NCBI RefSeq assembly: GCF_003325355.1
Contig: NZ_CP030850.1
Span: 6,647,001-6,711,000, forward strand
Reading direction: 5' to 3'
DNA length: 64,000 nucleotides
Source: Runella rosea
GTDB taxonomy: Bacteria > Bacteroidota > Bacteroidia > Cytophagales > Spirosomataceae
Part shown: piece after piece, positions 29,547-37,951 of the stretch
Position numbering within the stretch: position 1 is the stretch's first letter
Layout: each line of letters begins with the position of its first letter
The notes under the pieces: model-generated
Database searches by the model: none
The model's input: the letters and a program-made list of their open reading frames with translations, nothing else
What the model was told of the DNA's origin: nothing
Made by a program: the position numbers and the translations under genes

Positions 29547-29698
29547 GGTTCAAAAACAATTAAAAGTGGTTTTGTTGTTTCAGCGTTTTCAATTTCAAAG
29601 GGATAGTACTGGCCCAGTACATCTTAACGAAAAGATGACAAACGTGTGTTGCGCAAAAGGCGCATTTGTTTTTCCGGGAATCTTAACATGAATGTTTC

Positions 29699-29824
29699 GA
29701 TTTATATCCCCTGAGGGTCGTTTTTGCGACCGCTTAGGTAGGAATTAGCACCTTATCTCGTGTATTTGGAAACAGGTTGCCAGAGGTTCGCGGAGCCTAT
29801 TCTCTCCCCCCTTCTTTATAAATC
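29699..29824 (-). ncRNA. SAM-I (S-box) riboswitch controlling metX
   Basis: On the minus strand the closing P1 helix is gatttata (5' end at 29824) with tataaatc (3' end at 29699). Inside are the S-box landmarks in order: AAGAAGGGGGGAGAGAATAG (P2 with kink-turn), the CTGGCAACC box, AAGGTGCTAATTCC (J3/4), and a P4 hairpin CGGTCG...CGACC. It binds S-adenosylmethionine and would repress metX, and probably the aminopeptidase behind it, when SAM is high. Between the aptamer and the TTG start (153 nt) are hairpins catctt/aagatg and gtactgg/ccagtac, but no clear U-tract, so whether control is by termination or translation is open. The rest of 29547-29975 shows no gene. Confidence 0.93.
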
Positions 29825-29975
29825 AATCGCTGTGCGTATGAGAAGCAACTGACTTGATGGTGCAATATTACAGCGCAAAGGGCTGAATCCAAAATAAATC
29901 AGAAAAAACTCGTTGTTCCAATCCAAATTTCTTCATCTTATTGTAGATTTGTCGTAGCAAACTCTGCCCGTAAAT

Positions 29976-30296
29976 ATGGTTTACCGTTTTAAAAAAGAAA
30001 ATGCAGCCCGCCGTCCGGGGGTGACTACCGTGGGCGATGCCATCAATAAAATGTTGGAAATTTACCGTCTGCGCGGGAAATTTGATGAGTCGTCGGTGAA
30101 AGTGTACTGGGAAAAACTGGTGGGCAAAGAGATTGCTTCGCGTACTTCAGATATTTACGTAAAAGACAAAGTCCTGTTTCTTCGACTGGACTCGGCCCCT
30201 CTGGCCAACGAATTGGTGATTGCCAAACGCAAACTCATCCAATCCCTCAACGACTCCTTTGGTTATGAATTAATTACCGATATTGTGTTTATTTGA
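29976..30296 (+). CDS. DUF721 (DciA-like) protein
   Basis: 106 residues: GDAINKMLEIYRLRGKFDES, WEKLVGKEIASRTSDIYVKD, then LFLRLDSAPLANELVIAKRK. This is the DUF721 KH-like domain. Relatives such as DciA load the replicative helicase; in Bacteroidota the short form is usually uncharacterised. A TAGATTTG -7 element lies at 29944-29951. The last 87 bp are repeated, with six differences up to the stop codon, at 33901-33987 on the far side of the GH43 segment. Confidence 0.88.
   Translation: MVYRFKKENAARRPGVTTVGDAINKMLEIYRLRGKFDESSVKVYWEKLVGKEIASRTSDIYVKDKVLFLRLDSAPLANELVIAKRKLIQSLNDSFGYELITDIVFI
30210..30296 (+). repeat. Direct repeat 1: 3' end of the DUF721 gene
   Basis: 87 bp from gaattggtg to the stop codon. 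Counting by eye, 78 of the first 84 bases equal those at 33901-33984. Four of the six differences are silent third-position changes, one is Lys/Arg, and one changes the last residue (Ile/Met). Homology continues weakly past the stop (atggcctg in both). Confidence 0.9.
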
Positions 30297-30423
30297 TGGC
30301 CTGATAGAATGCCTGCAAAATCATTTTAATCTTGCGCAAAGTGGTGATTTTGTTCAAAGAACGCTGAAATTGGCTTGGATTTGCTGACTTGCAGAAATGT
30401 TGAACTAGCGATTTTCCTGGCTG

Positions 30424-30617
30424 GGCATAACGTTTTGGGGCTTGGCGAAGTGGGGGGTGAAACACAAAAGCCCGAACGTCCGCCGATATAAATTGCTAAT
30501 GCTCAATTACTTACTAATGTTCAAAAGGTTTCCGTTAGCCGAAACAAAAGTACAATAAAGTTACCAATGTTCAATTACTTTCGTCAGCCCCCACTTGCCA
30601 CAAACCCATGTTGGCAG
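30424..30617 (-). repeat. attC-like imperfect palindrome after the orphan gene
   Basis: The arms at 30424-30458 and 30584-30617 are imperfect inverted repeats with matching cores (aagtggggg / cccccactt and tggcgaag / cttgcca), spaced by ~125 bp. On the minus strand the element begins 19 bp after the stop of the 30636-31412 gene with GCCAAC and ends in AACGTTATGCC, like the boundaries of a gene cassette. Core bases do not match the integron consensus exactly. The remainder of the gene-free stretch 30297-30635 holds nothing else recognisable. Confidence 0.45.
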
Positions 30618-30635
30618 CAGTAGCTTGTTCTTTGG

Positions 30636-31412
30636 TCAGTAAGTTTTATATGTTATTCTTCTCTTCATTTCTAAAAATCTTTGTCCTCTTGAAGTTATGA
30701 AATATCTTTTTGTCCAATTACCTCTTTTGTCAAAAACATAAAAATATCTCTGCATACCTCTTTCAGACCTAGCACCTGTTATTACTGAATTTGGATCTTG
30801 GTAGTCTATTTCTTCAAAAACTGGGTTGCCCATTTTATCATAACTTATTGTGGTTTTTTTTGTAAGTCTTTGACAATCATTGTATAATAATTCTTCTTTT
30901 AACTGTCCGTTTTCATATTTAAATTCCAAACACACTGATTGATTAGTTTTAATATGGGTACTTTTGTATGAAATAAGTTTGCCATTATTTGAATAAACAA
31001 AATTATTTCTTAAAGAAACAGGATTAATTGTGTCATTGGAAAAGTATAGTTCTGATTTTGAAATTTTCTTTAAACTGTCAAAATTTGTTATAGTTATTGA
31101 AAATCCTTTTTTGTTAGTATAATTTTGTTTGACTTTAATCGAGTTTATTCCGTTAATATATGTGTAGTTTTCATCCATTCTCAGTTCGTTTTTGTAATAG
31201 TTAATCTGTCTTAAAAGATTTCCATTTTCATAAAAATATTGACTTCGCCATCCTGATTTAGTAAATATGTTCTTGAAAGAAATTAGTTTTATTTTTAAAA
31301 CATCTTTCGAAACGGGTCTTACTTCGACAAAATCTTGTCCAAACGTGTTGCCAAAAATACTTATTGTTAAAAGCAAAAAGCAGTAAATTTTGAGTCGTTT
31401 TGTTTGTGTCAT
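30636..31412 (-). CDS. AT-rich orphan secreted protein with MORN/RHS-like short repeats
   Basis: 258 residues, signal peptide (LKIYCFLLLTISIFGNTFGQ). The mature part is built of repeating strand pairs with the theme 'Y-E-N-G-x-L-x-x': FYENGNLLRQINYYKNELR, FVYSNNGKLISYKST, FKYENGQLKEELLYNDC, YVFDKRGNWTKRYF. This resembles MORN/RHS-type or wall-associated repeat proteins common in Bacteroidota. It is visibly richer in A/T than its neighbours, suggesting recent transfer, and is enclosed by attC-like palindromes. Function unknown. Confidence 0.75.
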   Translation of the reverse strand: MTQTKRLKIYCFLLLTISIFGNTFGQDFVEVRPVSKDVLKIKLISFKNIFTKSGWRSQYFYENGNLLRQINYYKNELRMDENYTYINGINSIKVKQNYTNKKGFSITITNFDSLKKISKSELYFSNDTINPVSLRNNFVYSNNGKLISYKSTHIKTNQSVCLEFKYENGQLKEELLYNDCQRLTKKTTISYDKMGNPVFEEIDYQDPNSVITGARSERGMQRYFYVFDKRGNWTKRYFITSRGQRFLEMKRRITYKTY

Positions 31413-31431
31413 GCGGTTTCTTGCTATTGGT

Positions 31432-31470
31432 GCCTAACATCTGTATATACGCTACTTTTGGCGTATATAC
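31432..31470 (-). repeat. Cassette-boundary-like core and hairpin
   Basis: GCCTAAC at 31432-31438 (GTTAGGC on the minus strand, fitting GTTRRRY) abuts a 10-bp perfect hairpin, gtatatacgc / gcgtatatac (31443-31470, 8-nt loop). It lies 19 bp upstream of the orphan gene. Confidence 0.4.
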
Positions 31471-31515
31471 CTCCAAAACGAAGTATCTACGCCACAAACT
31501 CCCCCAAATATAAAA

Positions 31516-31543
31516 AACAGCAGGATGTTTCCAACCCGCTGTT
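31516..31543 (-). terminator. Rho-independent terminator of the GH43 gene
   Basis: Stem aacagc/gctgtt extended by three more pairs (one G-U), followed on the minus strand by six T; 21 bp after the GH43 stop. Confidence 0.75.
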
Positions 31544-31563
31544 GCTGAATGATAAAAAGATCC

Positions 31564-33006
31564 TTAGTGAGCCCTAAAATTCCATTTAGAATTATCGCTG
31601 TTGAAATCAAATTCTGCCAATGTCGGGGTGCTGTCTCCTGAAGAGACCAACGCTAACTTCTTGCCTGAATTGGGAACAACCTTAGGCATTATTCGGTAGG
31701 TACCATCCGTCAATTGATCGATGCGCCATAACTGTTCGGGCGCGCCTGTAAATGCTGGTACGGTGATTACTTCTGCATCGGCCGTGGCCGCTAATGCCCG
31801 ATCGGTTCCTGCCAATACAATTTTATAGTACGGTCCGCCCAGATACCCTGTTGTATCAGGCGCATCCGTAATCGTCCATTGTTGATGGGGACGGGACATG
31901 TAGTCGCCTATTCTTACGTTAATGGTACCGGTGGGCCAGGTTTTCTGTACATCGGCTAATTGCTGCGCCGGAACGGGTTTTATGGGTTCATTATTGGGCT
32001 GGTTAAATCCTCGTGGTGCGTTTGGCATTCTGGTAAAATCAACGGCCAATTCCAATCCATAACCTCTTCGTACGGATTCAATTTCATACGTGCCTTCTCT
32101 AAACTTTTCTCCGGCCACAGGCCACCCATCTTTCCAAACCACCGGAAGGATACCCAATACACTTCGACCGCTTTGCGCCAGATCAGCTTCATAATGGATG
32201 GACATTTTTTCAACTCCCTGCTCCAAAATGATGTGTCCAAAATGCCCGGGGCCTATTAATCCTCCACGGGTAGCAACCACCATTTTACCGCCACCTTCCA
32301 ACATGCTTCTTCCGACATTGTCAAGGTAAGGGCCAGTTATTTTTTTTGAACGACCCACCACCACATTGTAGGTAGAGTTGGCTCCGTCGCAGCAACTGCC
32401 ATGCGTGGCCAGCAGGTAGTACCAACCGTCACGGTAGACCAACGTGCTGGCTTCGCATACGATGGCTACATCGACGGGTTTATTGCCTGCCTTTAGTTTT
32501 CCCGTTTTGGGGTCTAATTCTATCAGACGAGTGAATCCAAAATACGTACCGTAGGTTAGCCAAAGACGTCCGGTAGTAGGGTCTAGCATCACACCGGGGT
32601 CAATGGCGTCGTTTTCTTCGTAGCCATCCGACGTTGCCACGACAATCGGTTCAGAATATTTAAAGTCAGGAGACTTGGGGTCCAATGTCTTGTTCCACAT
32701 GGTCAAAATAGCCCCTTTGTGGTTGGGTGAACCGCCGGTTGCGCCGTAGATGACAAGGTAACGATCCCCGAGTTTGATGACATCAGGAGCAGCCCCACCC
32801 CCCGGTCTCACCCCGCCGCCGTGCCATGTCCAGCCATCGTTGGAAATTAATCCGCCACCGCCGGTGCCGAAGGTGTAATACTTGCCGTCACATTCAGCGA
32901 TGGTTGAGGGGTCATGGATAAAGGGTCTTCCAACCTGTGCTGATACTGTTTGTGTTATTAATAAAGCTACTACCGTTGTCAGGGCGGCTACTTTCATTCT
33001 TTTCAT
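31564..33006 (-). CDS. GH43-family glycoside hydrolase with C-terminal ricin-like domain
   Basis: About 480 residues. Signal peptide ending TVSAQ; five-bladed propeller of family 43 (arabinan/xylan-acting enzymes) with the general base in RPFIHDPSTI, the pKa-tuning Asp in ENDAIDPGVMLD and the acid Glu in AIVCEASTLVYRDGWYYLL (Asp38, Asp142, Glu191 if numbered from the ATG at 33024). HGSCCDGANSTYNVVVGRS is typical of the endo-arabinanase-like branch. The last ~120 residues show QxW-like repeats (HQQWTI, EQLWRI, SKWNF), suggesting a beta-trefoil carbohydrate-binding domain. The ATG at 33006 (MKRMKVAAL) begins the signal peptide and is preferred. Follows the 33049-33798 gene in one operon. Confidence 0.88.
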   Translation of the reverse strand: MKRMKVAALTTVVALLITQTVSAQVGRPFIHDPSTIAECDGKYYTFGTGGGGLISNDGWTWHGGGVRPGGGAAPDVIKLGDRYLVIYGATGGSPNHKGAILTMWNKTLDPKSPDFKYSEPIVVATSDGYEENDAIDPGVMLDPTTGRLWLTYGTYFGFTRLIELDPKTGKLKAGNKPVDVAIVCEASTLVYRDGWYYLLATHGSCCDGANSTYNVVVGRSKKITGPYLDNVGRSMLEGGGKMVVATRGGLIGPGHFGHIILEQGVEKMSIHYEADLAQSGRSVLGILPVVWKDGWPVAGEKFREGTYEIESVRRGYGLELAVDFTRMPNAPRGFNQPNNEPIKPVPAQQLADVQKTWPTGTINVRIGDYMSRPHQQWTITDAPDTTGYLGGPYYKIVLAGTDRALAATADAEVITVPAFTGAPEQLWRIDQLTDGTYRIMPKVVPNSGKKLALVSSGDSTPTLAEFDFNSDNSKWNFRAH

Positions 33007-33048
33007 GTACAGATTTATGTTCATTACCTTAAACAGATAGATTCCTAA

Positions 33049-33798
33049 TTATTCGTAACTGATACTGAGGTTTTTTACGGGCGCTCCTTTTTCATCTAAA
33101 AAACGAACACAGAAATTAGCCATCCCCGGTCCGTTTATTACCGCCCCACGGACGATGTTCTTTCCCTTTTTTAGCGTTAACCGTGCAGAGGTGCCATTAT
33201 CGGCAATCATATCCCTGTCGCCTGAAAGCAGCAATGCTTCCTGACCATTCAGCCACCACATGCTTCCTGAATTGCATCCGGCAGCCATCCTAACGTTTTT
33301 GATTTCTTCGGGACAATTGATGACCGTAACTAGCCAGACAAGTATGCCGTATTTGGGTTTGTTAAGGGCGTAGGTAAAATGGTATAAATTAAAGTTGAAC
33401 GCCTTGCTGTCCAACGCATACCATTTCAGTTCCTGATTTCCCACTTTTACCGTTTCACCATTTTTGGGAACGGTGGTATAATCGCCCGAAAAATTATCGG
33501 TAGAAAATGTTGTTTTGAGGTAGTTGTCGGTGAAAATATTATTCCTGACAATATCTTTTTTGACCGGTTCTAGCACCAGCCAACGTTGAATAAACCCCTT
33601 GGCATCCGTTGTTTTTGCGGCGGCAGAGGCGGGCGTGAAGTGTTTGGAAAGGGTATGGGTCGTATCGCCTTTTATCGGTATGGGAGGGAGGGGTATTCTT
33701 TGTCCCGGACCTGGGCCCTGTGCCAAAGTACTTATTTGTAATCCTGATAAAACGACAAAAATGATAACCAAAAACAAGGGCTTGAGTTTGTTGTTCAT
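33049..33798 (-). CDS. Secreted protein with galactose-binding-like sandwich, unknown function
   Basis: 249 residues. Signal peptide (LFLVIIFVVLSGLQISTLAQ), a Pro/Gly-rich linker (GPGPGQRIPLPPIPIKG), then a beta-sandwich with NFNLYHFTYALNKPKYGILV, GSMWWLNGQEALLLSGDRDM and LTLKKGKNIVRGAVINGPG. The last pattern (N-G-x-E, then 'L-k-k-G-k-N') is that of galactose-binding-like domains found beside sugar hydrolases and esterases. No catalytic residues. Only 42 bp before the preferred GH43 start, so the two are one operon and may act together on plant polysaccharide. Confidence 0.7.
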   Translation of the reverse strand: MNNKLKPLFLVIIFVVLSGLQISTLAQGPGPGQRIPLPPIPIKGDTTHTLSKHFTPASAAAKTTDAKGFIQRWLVLEPVKKDIVRNNIFTDNYLKTTFSTDNFSGDYTTVPKNGETVKVGNQELKWYALDSKAFNFNLYHFTYALNKPKYGILVWLVTVINCPEEIKNVRMAAGCNSGSMWWLNGQEALLLSGDRDMIADNGTSARLTLKKGKNIVRGAVINGPGMANFCVRFLDEKGAPVKNLSISYE

Positions 33799-33888
33799 TG
33801 CAGATTTCTTTCGTAATAATTGTTGCTTCTACATTAAGCACAGTTTACGCAAACCTACTCAACAACGGGGCTAAAATGGGGCTTGGCA

Positions 33889-33987
33889 CTATCGGCCCAT
33901 GAATTGGTGATTGCCAAACGCAGACTCATCCAATCTCTCAATGATTCCTTTGGTTATGAATTGATTACCGATATTGTGTTTATGTAA
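33889..33987 (+). pseudogene. Truncated 3' fragment of a DUF721 gene (direct repeat 2)
   Basis: The frame reads LSAHELVIAKRRLIQSLNDS then FGYELITDIVFM and stop, i.e. the last ~30 residues of the DUF721 protein encoded at 29976-30296, with no start or N-terminal part. A nine-base in-frame gap (PLAN reduced to H) lies at its left end. It ends one base before the stop codon of the convergent HlyD gene. Confidence 0.9.
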
Positions 33988-33988
33988 G

Positions 33989-35316
33989 TTATGGCCTGTT
34001 GATGAGCCTTTTTACTTCGTAAAACATCCGTTCGGCCACACGTAAATCTTCAGTGACGATTTCGGCAGAGGCATTTAATCCATTTTTGAACGGAAGCGTT
34101 TTGTGCGAAGAGGTCTGTAACCCTTTGGGCAAAGAGATGATGGCCCTAAAGGTGCTGTCGGAGGAGGGGATGCTGGCAATATGTTGAACTTTTCCTTCGA
34201 CGATTCCGAATTGCTCATACGGATAGCTCTGAAACTTCACCAATACCCGCTGTCCGGGCTTGACTTTTCCTGTATTGGTTTGAGGGATGTGCGCCTCCCC
34301 AAAATAGTTTTTCTGCGAAGCTCCAATGTGAAACAGAATCTCGTCATTTTTAACGGTCTGGTCTTCCTGCCAAAGTGCCGCAAAAGTCACGCGCCCATCT
34401 TTGGGGGCGGTGAGCAAAAAACGGGCTTTCCATGCTCCAATTGCCGACCGAAATGTGCTGATTGCTTGGGTAAATTGTGCTTTTTGGTCGTTGGCCTGTT
34501 TGCTGAGTTCAGCCAATTCTTTTTGTTTTTGGGTTTGTGCGGTTCGATTGCCAGTGAGGCTCATTTCTAGTTGCTTCAAGGGCAATTGTTTGGCCAAGTA
34601 ATTTCGTTCCTCGCGGTTGTATTCTACGGGGGCAATCACTTTTCCCGCAAAGAGTGTTCGATGCATTTCAAATTCTTTTTCGGCCAAAGCAAGTTCCTTT
34701 TTTTGAATGTCAAGCTGCTCCGTCAATTGGGCACGGTTTTGTTGTAAATCGGTCAGTTCGGCGTGTAAGAAATTGGTTTTTTGGAGGAGGTAGCCATTGG
34801 CAAAAAGCGTAGCGGTCTCGGAAAACTGTTGCATAAATGTTTGATAGTCGGCCTGTAACTCCCCCAGTTGACGAAAGTCTCCGGGGTGGAAAGAAGCAAG
34901 GGCTTCAAAACGTTGTGCTTGTACCCACTGGGCCAAGGTTTCCAGTTGTTTCTCCAGCGTCAATACTTCGCGGTGCGAAGCTGTGCTTTCCAAATAGGCC
35001 AACAACTGCCCCCGCTGCACGTGCTGATTATCTTTAATCCACACTTTGACCAAGCGACCGTTGGTTTTGGCTACTACGGGTTTGGTACGTCATCTGACGT
35101 GAGCCGAAACGGGGCGATGACTAGCTCGGGGTAGTGAATGAACCAACTTAAACCTATGATTCCAACCAAAATCACGAGAAAAAGCGTATTGCCCCAGCGA
35201 ACAGCCCACGGGGGAGCGTGGCCAAGCACTTCCTGAATTTCTTCACTGCGAAGTTCCTCAAACAGCGCAGCACCTTCGGGGCGGTCGGTGAATAAGTGAT
35301 TTTCTTCCTTTGTCAT
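33989..35316 (-). pseudogene. HlyD-family membrane fusion protein of the peptide exporter, split by a frameshift
   Basis: Periplasmic adaptor that links a C39 ABC exporter to an outer-membrane channel. The N-terminal piece (35074-35316, 80 residues) holds the cytoplasmic tail and single membrane helix (NTLFLVILVGIIGLSWFIHY). The C-terminal piece (33989 to about 35090) holds the lipoyl half-motif (KTNGRLVKVWIKDNQHVQRG), a long coiled coil and the barrel domain (YFGEAHIPQTNTGKVKPGQR). Reading breaks near 35084-35090, where minus-strand gtaccaaaccc should be gtaccaaaaccc: one missing A restores VPKPVVAKTNGRLV. The joined protein would be about 442 residues, normal for HlyD. Either a sequencing error in a short A run or a real inactivation. 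It lies 51 bp after the ABC transporter gene. Confidence 0.88.
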
Positions 35317-35367
35317 TTCTATTATTTTGTCATTTCGTAGAAATCCAACCCCTTTCCCTTCAATGAC

Positions 35368-37608
35368 TCACAGCTCCAATTGATTCTTTACCAACTGATA
35401 GTAATCGCCCTGCTGTGTGGTTAAGTTCGAATGCGTCCCAATCTCCGTGATTCTGCCTTTGTCGAGCACCACAATCTGGTCGGCATTTTTTACGGTGCTC
35501 AGTCGGTGCGCTACCACGATGACTGTTCTGTTTTTGAAAAATTCATTCAGGTTTTCTACAATCACGGCTTCGTTGTGGGCATCAAGGGCATTGGTAGCTT
35601 CGTCGAAGAAAATGTATTGCGGGTCTTTGTAAACGGCTCGGGCAATGAGCAAACGCTGCTTTTGCCCCTGACTGACCCCCATGCCTTCAGCGCCGATCTT
35701 GGTGTGAAAACCCAGCGGTAATGATTCGATAAAATCGAGAATATTGGCAACTTGGGCGGCCTGATAGAGTTTTTGGCGATCAATGATTTCTACGCCCACG
35801 GCGATGTTGCGGGCAATGGTGTCTGAAAAAATAAATCCATCCTGCATCACTACACCGCATTGTTTGCGCCAGTATTTGTGACTGATGTTGTTTAACCCCA
35901 CTCCGCCGATGAGGATTTTACCTTTGGTAGGGTCATAAAAGCGCAGCAATAATTTCAACAGGGTGGTTTTGCCGCTGCCGCTCATGCCCACAATGGCGGT
36001 GGTTTTCCCCTGCGGTATAGTCAGGTGGATGTCGTTCAGTACGGGCTCGTTGCCCGCTCCTCGGTACGTAAATGACAGGGATTGCATGGAAAGAGTTTGG
36101 GAGGTGGGCAGTTCCACTAAGCCCTGCCCCGTCTCTTCGTCTTCCAGTTCGTAGATTTCATTCAATCGTTCCAAACTGATTTTGGCATCCTGCCCCGACT
36201 GCACGAGGCCGATGAGCTGCTGGAGCGGGGCGTTGACTTGCCCGATGATGTACTGCACCGCCAGCATCCCACCCAGGGTAAGCTGCCCGTTGATGACCGC
36301 CTGGGCCGACAGAAAAGTGATAAAAATGCTTTTGCCTTCGTTGATAAACAACGCGCCCGCTTGTTGCCACTGCGACACGGTCAAGCCTTTCATGCCGAGT
36401 TTGAACGATTGGGTTTGCAGTTGTTCCCACTGCCAGCGCATGGGAGTCTCCGCACCCGCCAAACGGATTTCGTGCATTCCCTGAATGAGTTGCACCAAGG
36501 TGCTGTTACTCTTGGCGGAGATGCTAAAACGCTGATAATCTAATTTTCGACGAAATTTCAAAAACAACACCACCCAACCCGCGTAGAGCACCGCCGACAG
36601 CATCAAAACCCCAAAAATAGTGAGATTATAAAAAGCCAATACCGCCCCGAACACCAGCAAATTGAACAACGAAAAGAGCGTGTTGAGGGTCTGACCCGTG
36701 AGAAACTGCTCAATGCGATGATGATCACCAATCCTTTGCATTATATCGCCAAACTGCTTGGTATCAAAGAAGGACAGTGGCAAACGGGTGAGTTTGATAA
36801 GAAAATCGGAGAGCAGCGACAGATTGAGCCGCGTACTGAGGTGCATCAACAACCATGAACGTATAAACTCTACCGAGGTGCGCCCGACGGTCAGTGCCAA
36901 CTGGGCCAATAAGACCAACAAAACAAACGAAGGGTTGCGGGTTTGAATACCTACATCCACCACCGACTGCGTCAAAAAAGGAAAAATAAGCTGCAACAAA
37001 CTCGCCACCAACAGCCCCACGCCCAACTGCCCCACCAAACGGCGATTTTGATAGAGATACGTGCCCAAACGACCGGCTCCTAACCCTTTTTCTTCGCTGG
37101 TGCGACCATTCGATTCATGCTCTTTTCCGAATTCAGGCGTCGGTTCCAATAACAACGCCACGCCCATTTTTTGACCGTTGGAAATGGTGGTAGCCCATTG
37201 TTTTTCAAACTCCTCACGGGTGTAGGTGATAAGCCCACGGGCGGGGTCAGCAACTTGAACCTTAATTTTAGAAAGTTGCTGCTTTATGCGTCTATTAAAA
37301 AATGAAAATGGCTTTACCCCAACCCCACAAACCACCACGAAATGATTCTGACTCCAGTGGACAATACACGGGAAGGCGTTTTCCTGAATGAGTTTTTCAA
37401 ACGGAATTTTAACCGCAACTGTACGAAACCCGATGCTCTCGGCGGCTTCTGAAATCCCCAATAGATTGACCCCATCTTTGCCAATCTGCGTACGTTCCCG
37501 CAATGCCTGCGCCGAGTAACTTTGTCCGTAGTACTTAGCCACCATGCGTAAGCAGGTAGGGCCGCAATCCATGGCATCGTGTTGCTTATAAATGGGGAAA
37601 GATTTCAT
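35368..37608 (-). CDS. C39-peptidase bacteriocin-type ABC exporter (PCAT)
   Basis: 746 residues, full length. Peptidase C39 domain (1-~135) with Gln9, catalytic Cys15 in DCGPTC and His89 in HWSQNHFVVV cleaves GG leaders in the cytoplasm. A six-helix exporter domain (~190-470) follows, then the ATPase (~500-746): Walker A GMSGSGKTTLL, signature GVSQGQKQRLL, Walker B YIFFDEATNALD, H-loop VVAHRLSTVKNAD. Together with HlyD it would cut after Gly-Gly and export the six-Cys peptides encoded at 39674, 45673 and, formerly, 39391. The upstream 343 bp separates it from the TlpA-like gene. Confidence 0.95.
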   Translation of the reverse strand: MKSFPIYKQHDAMDCGPTCLRMVAKYYGQSYSAQALRERTQIGKDGVNLLGISEAAESIGFRTVAVKIPFEKLIQENAFPCIVHWSQNHFVVVCGVGVKPFSFFNRRIKQQLSKIKVQVADPARGLITYTREEFEKQWATTISNGQKMGVALLLEPTPEFGKEHESNGRTSEEKGLGAGRLGTYLYQNRRLVGQLGVGLLVASLLQLIFPFLTQSVVDVGIQTRNPSFVLLVLLAQLALTVGRTSVEFIRSWLLMHLSTRLNLSLLSDFLIKLTRLPLSFFDTKQFGDIMQRIGDHHRIEQFLTGQTLNTLFSLFNLLVFGAVLAFYNLTIFGVLMLSAVLYAGWVVLFLKFRRKLDYQRFSISAKSNSTLVQLIQGMHEIRLAGAETPMRWQWEQLQTQSFKLGMKGLTVSQWQQAGALFINEGKSIFITFLSAQAVINGQLTLGGMLAVQYIIGQVNAPLQQLIGLVQSGQDAKISLERLNEIYELEDEETGQGLVELPTSQTLSMQSLSFTYRGAGNEPVLNDIHLTIPQGKTTAIVGMSGSGKTTLLKLLLRFYDPTKGKILIGGVGLNNISHKYWRKQCGVVMQDGFIFSDTIARNIAVGVEIIDRQKLYQAAQVANILDFIESLPLGFHTKIGAEGMGVSQGQKQRLLIARAVYKDPQYIFFDEATNALDAHNEAVIVENLNEFFKNRTVIVVAHRLSTVKNADQIVVLDKGRITEIGTHSNLTTQQGDYYQLVKNQLEL

Positions 37609-37951
37609 AAGCCTTTAAAAATTTGGTTACCATGGGCAGGAACGTAAGTTGAATGTTTCGGTGCACTAGGCAGGAGTTCCTGCCGCCTGATGTATCGCGG
37701 TCCGACGTTTCGGTCATGGTATCGTGTTGCGATTCGACGGTAGAGGGGAACTTTTTGACCATTCTTGATAAAAGGTAATTTTTCCCAAATGAATGAACCT
37801 ACCTAACGATTAACGGAGTATTCTGATGGGTATTGAGCCAAAGCATACCAACGAGTAAAAGTAAAAAATAATAACCTCCACCACTTTGCTGATTTAGATT
37901 CGCTATTGCACCGAGTAGCTCCGCTCATAATACGTAGCCACCATTTCCTAA
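37609..37951. other. Gene-poor gap with a GC-rich hairpin and a possible decayed small membrane ORF
   Basis: An inverted repeat, ggcaggagttcctgcc, lies near 37674-37689, with a related ggcaggaac ~40 bp to its left. On the minus strand a frame ending with TAG at 37799 encodes a hydrophobic helix (GGGYYFLLLLVGMLWLNTH) but has no start codon; an out-of-frame MVATYYERS precedes it, as if a small gene had been frameshifted. Nothing here can be named. Confidence 0.3.

Noticed and set aside
31436-31470. Perfect hairpin as terminator of the orphan gene
   Set aside because: It lies upstream of that gene and lacks a U-tract in either direction.
30297-33900. Classical integrative element with integrase
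   Set aside because: The bracketed segment contains no recombinase or transfer gene, so only the 3'-end repeat is claimed.
35074-35316. Separate 80-residue single-pass membrane protein
   Set aside because: It is the N terminus of HlyD; a one-base correction joins it to the downstream frame with conserved sequence.
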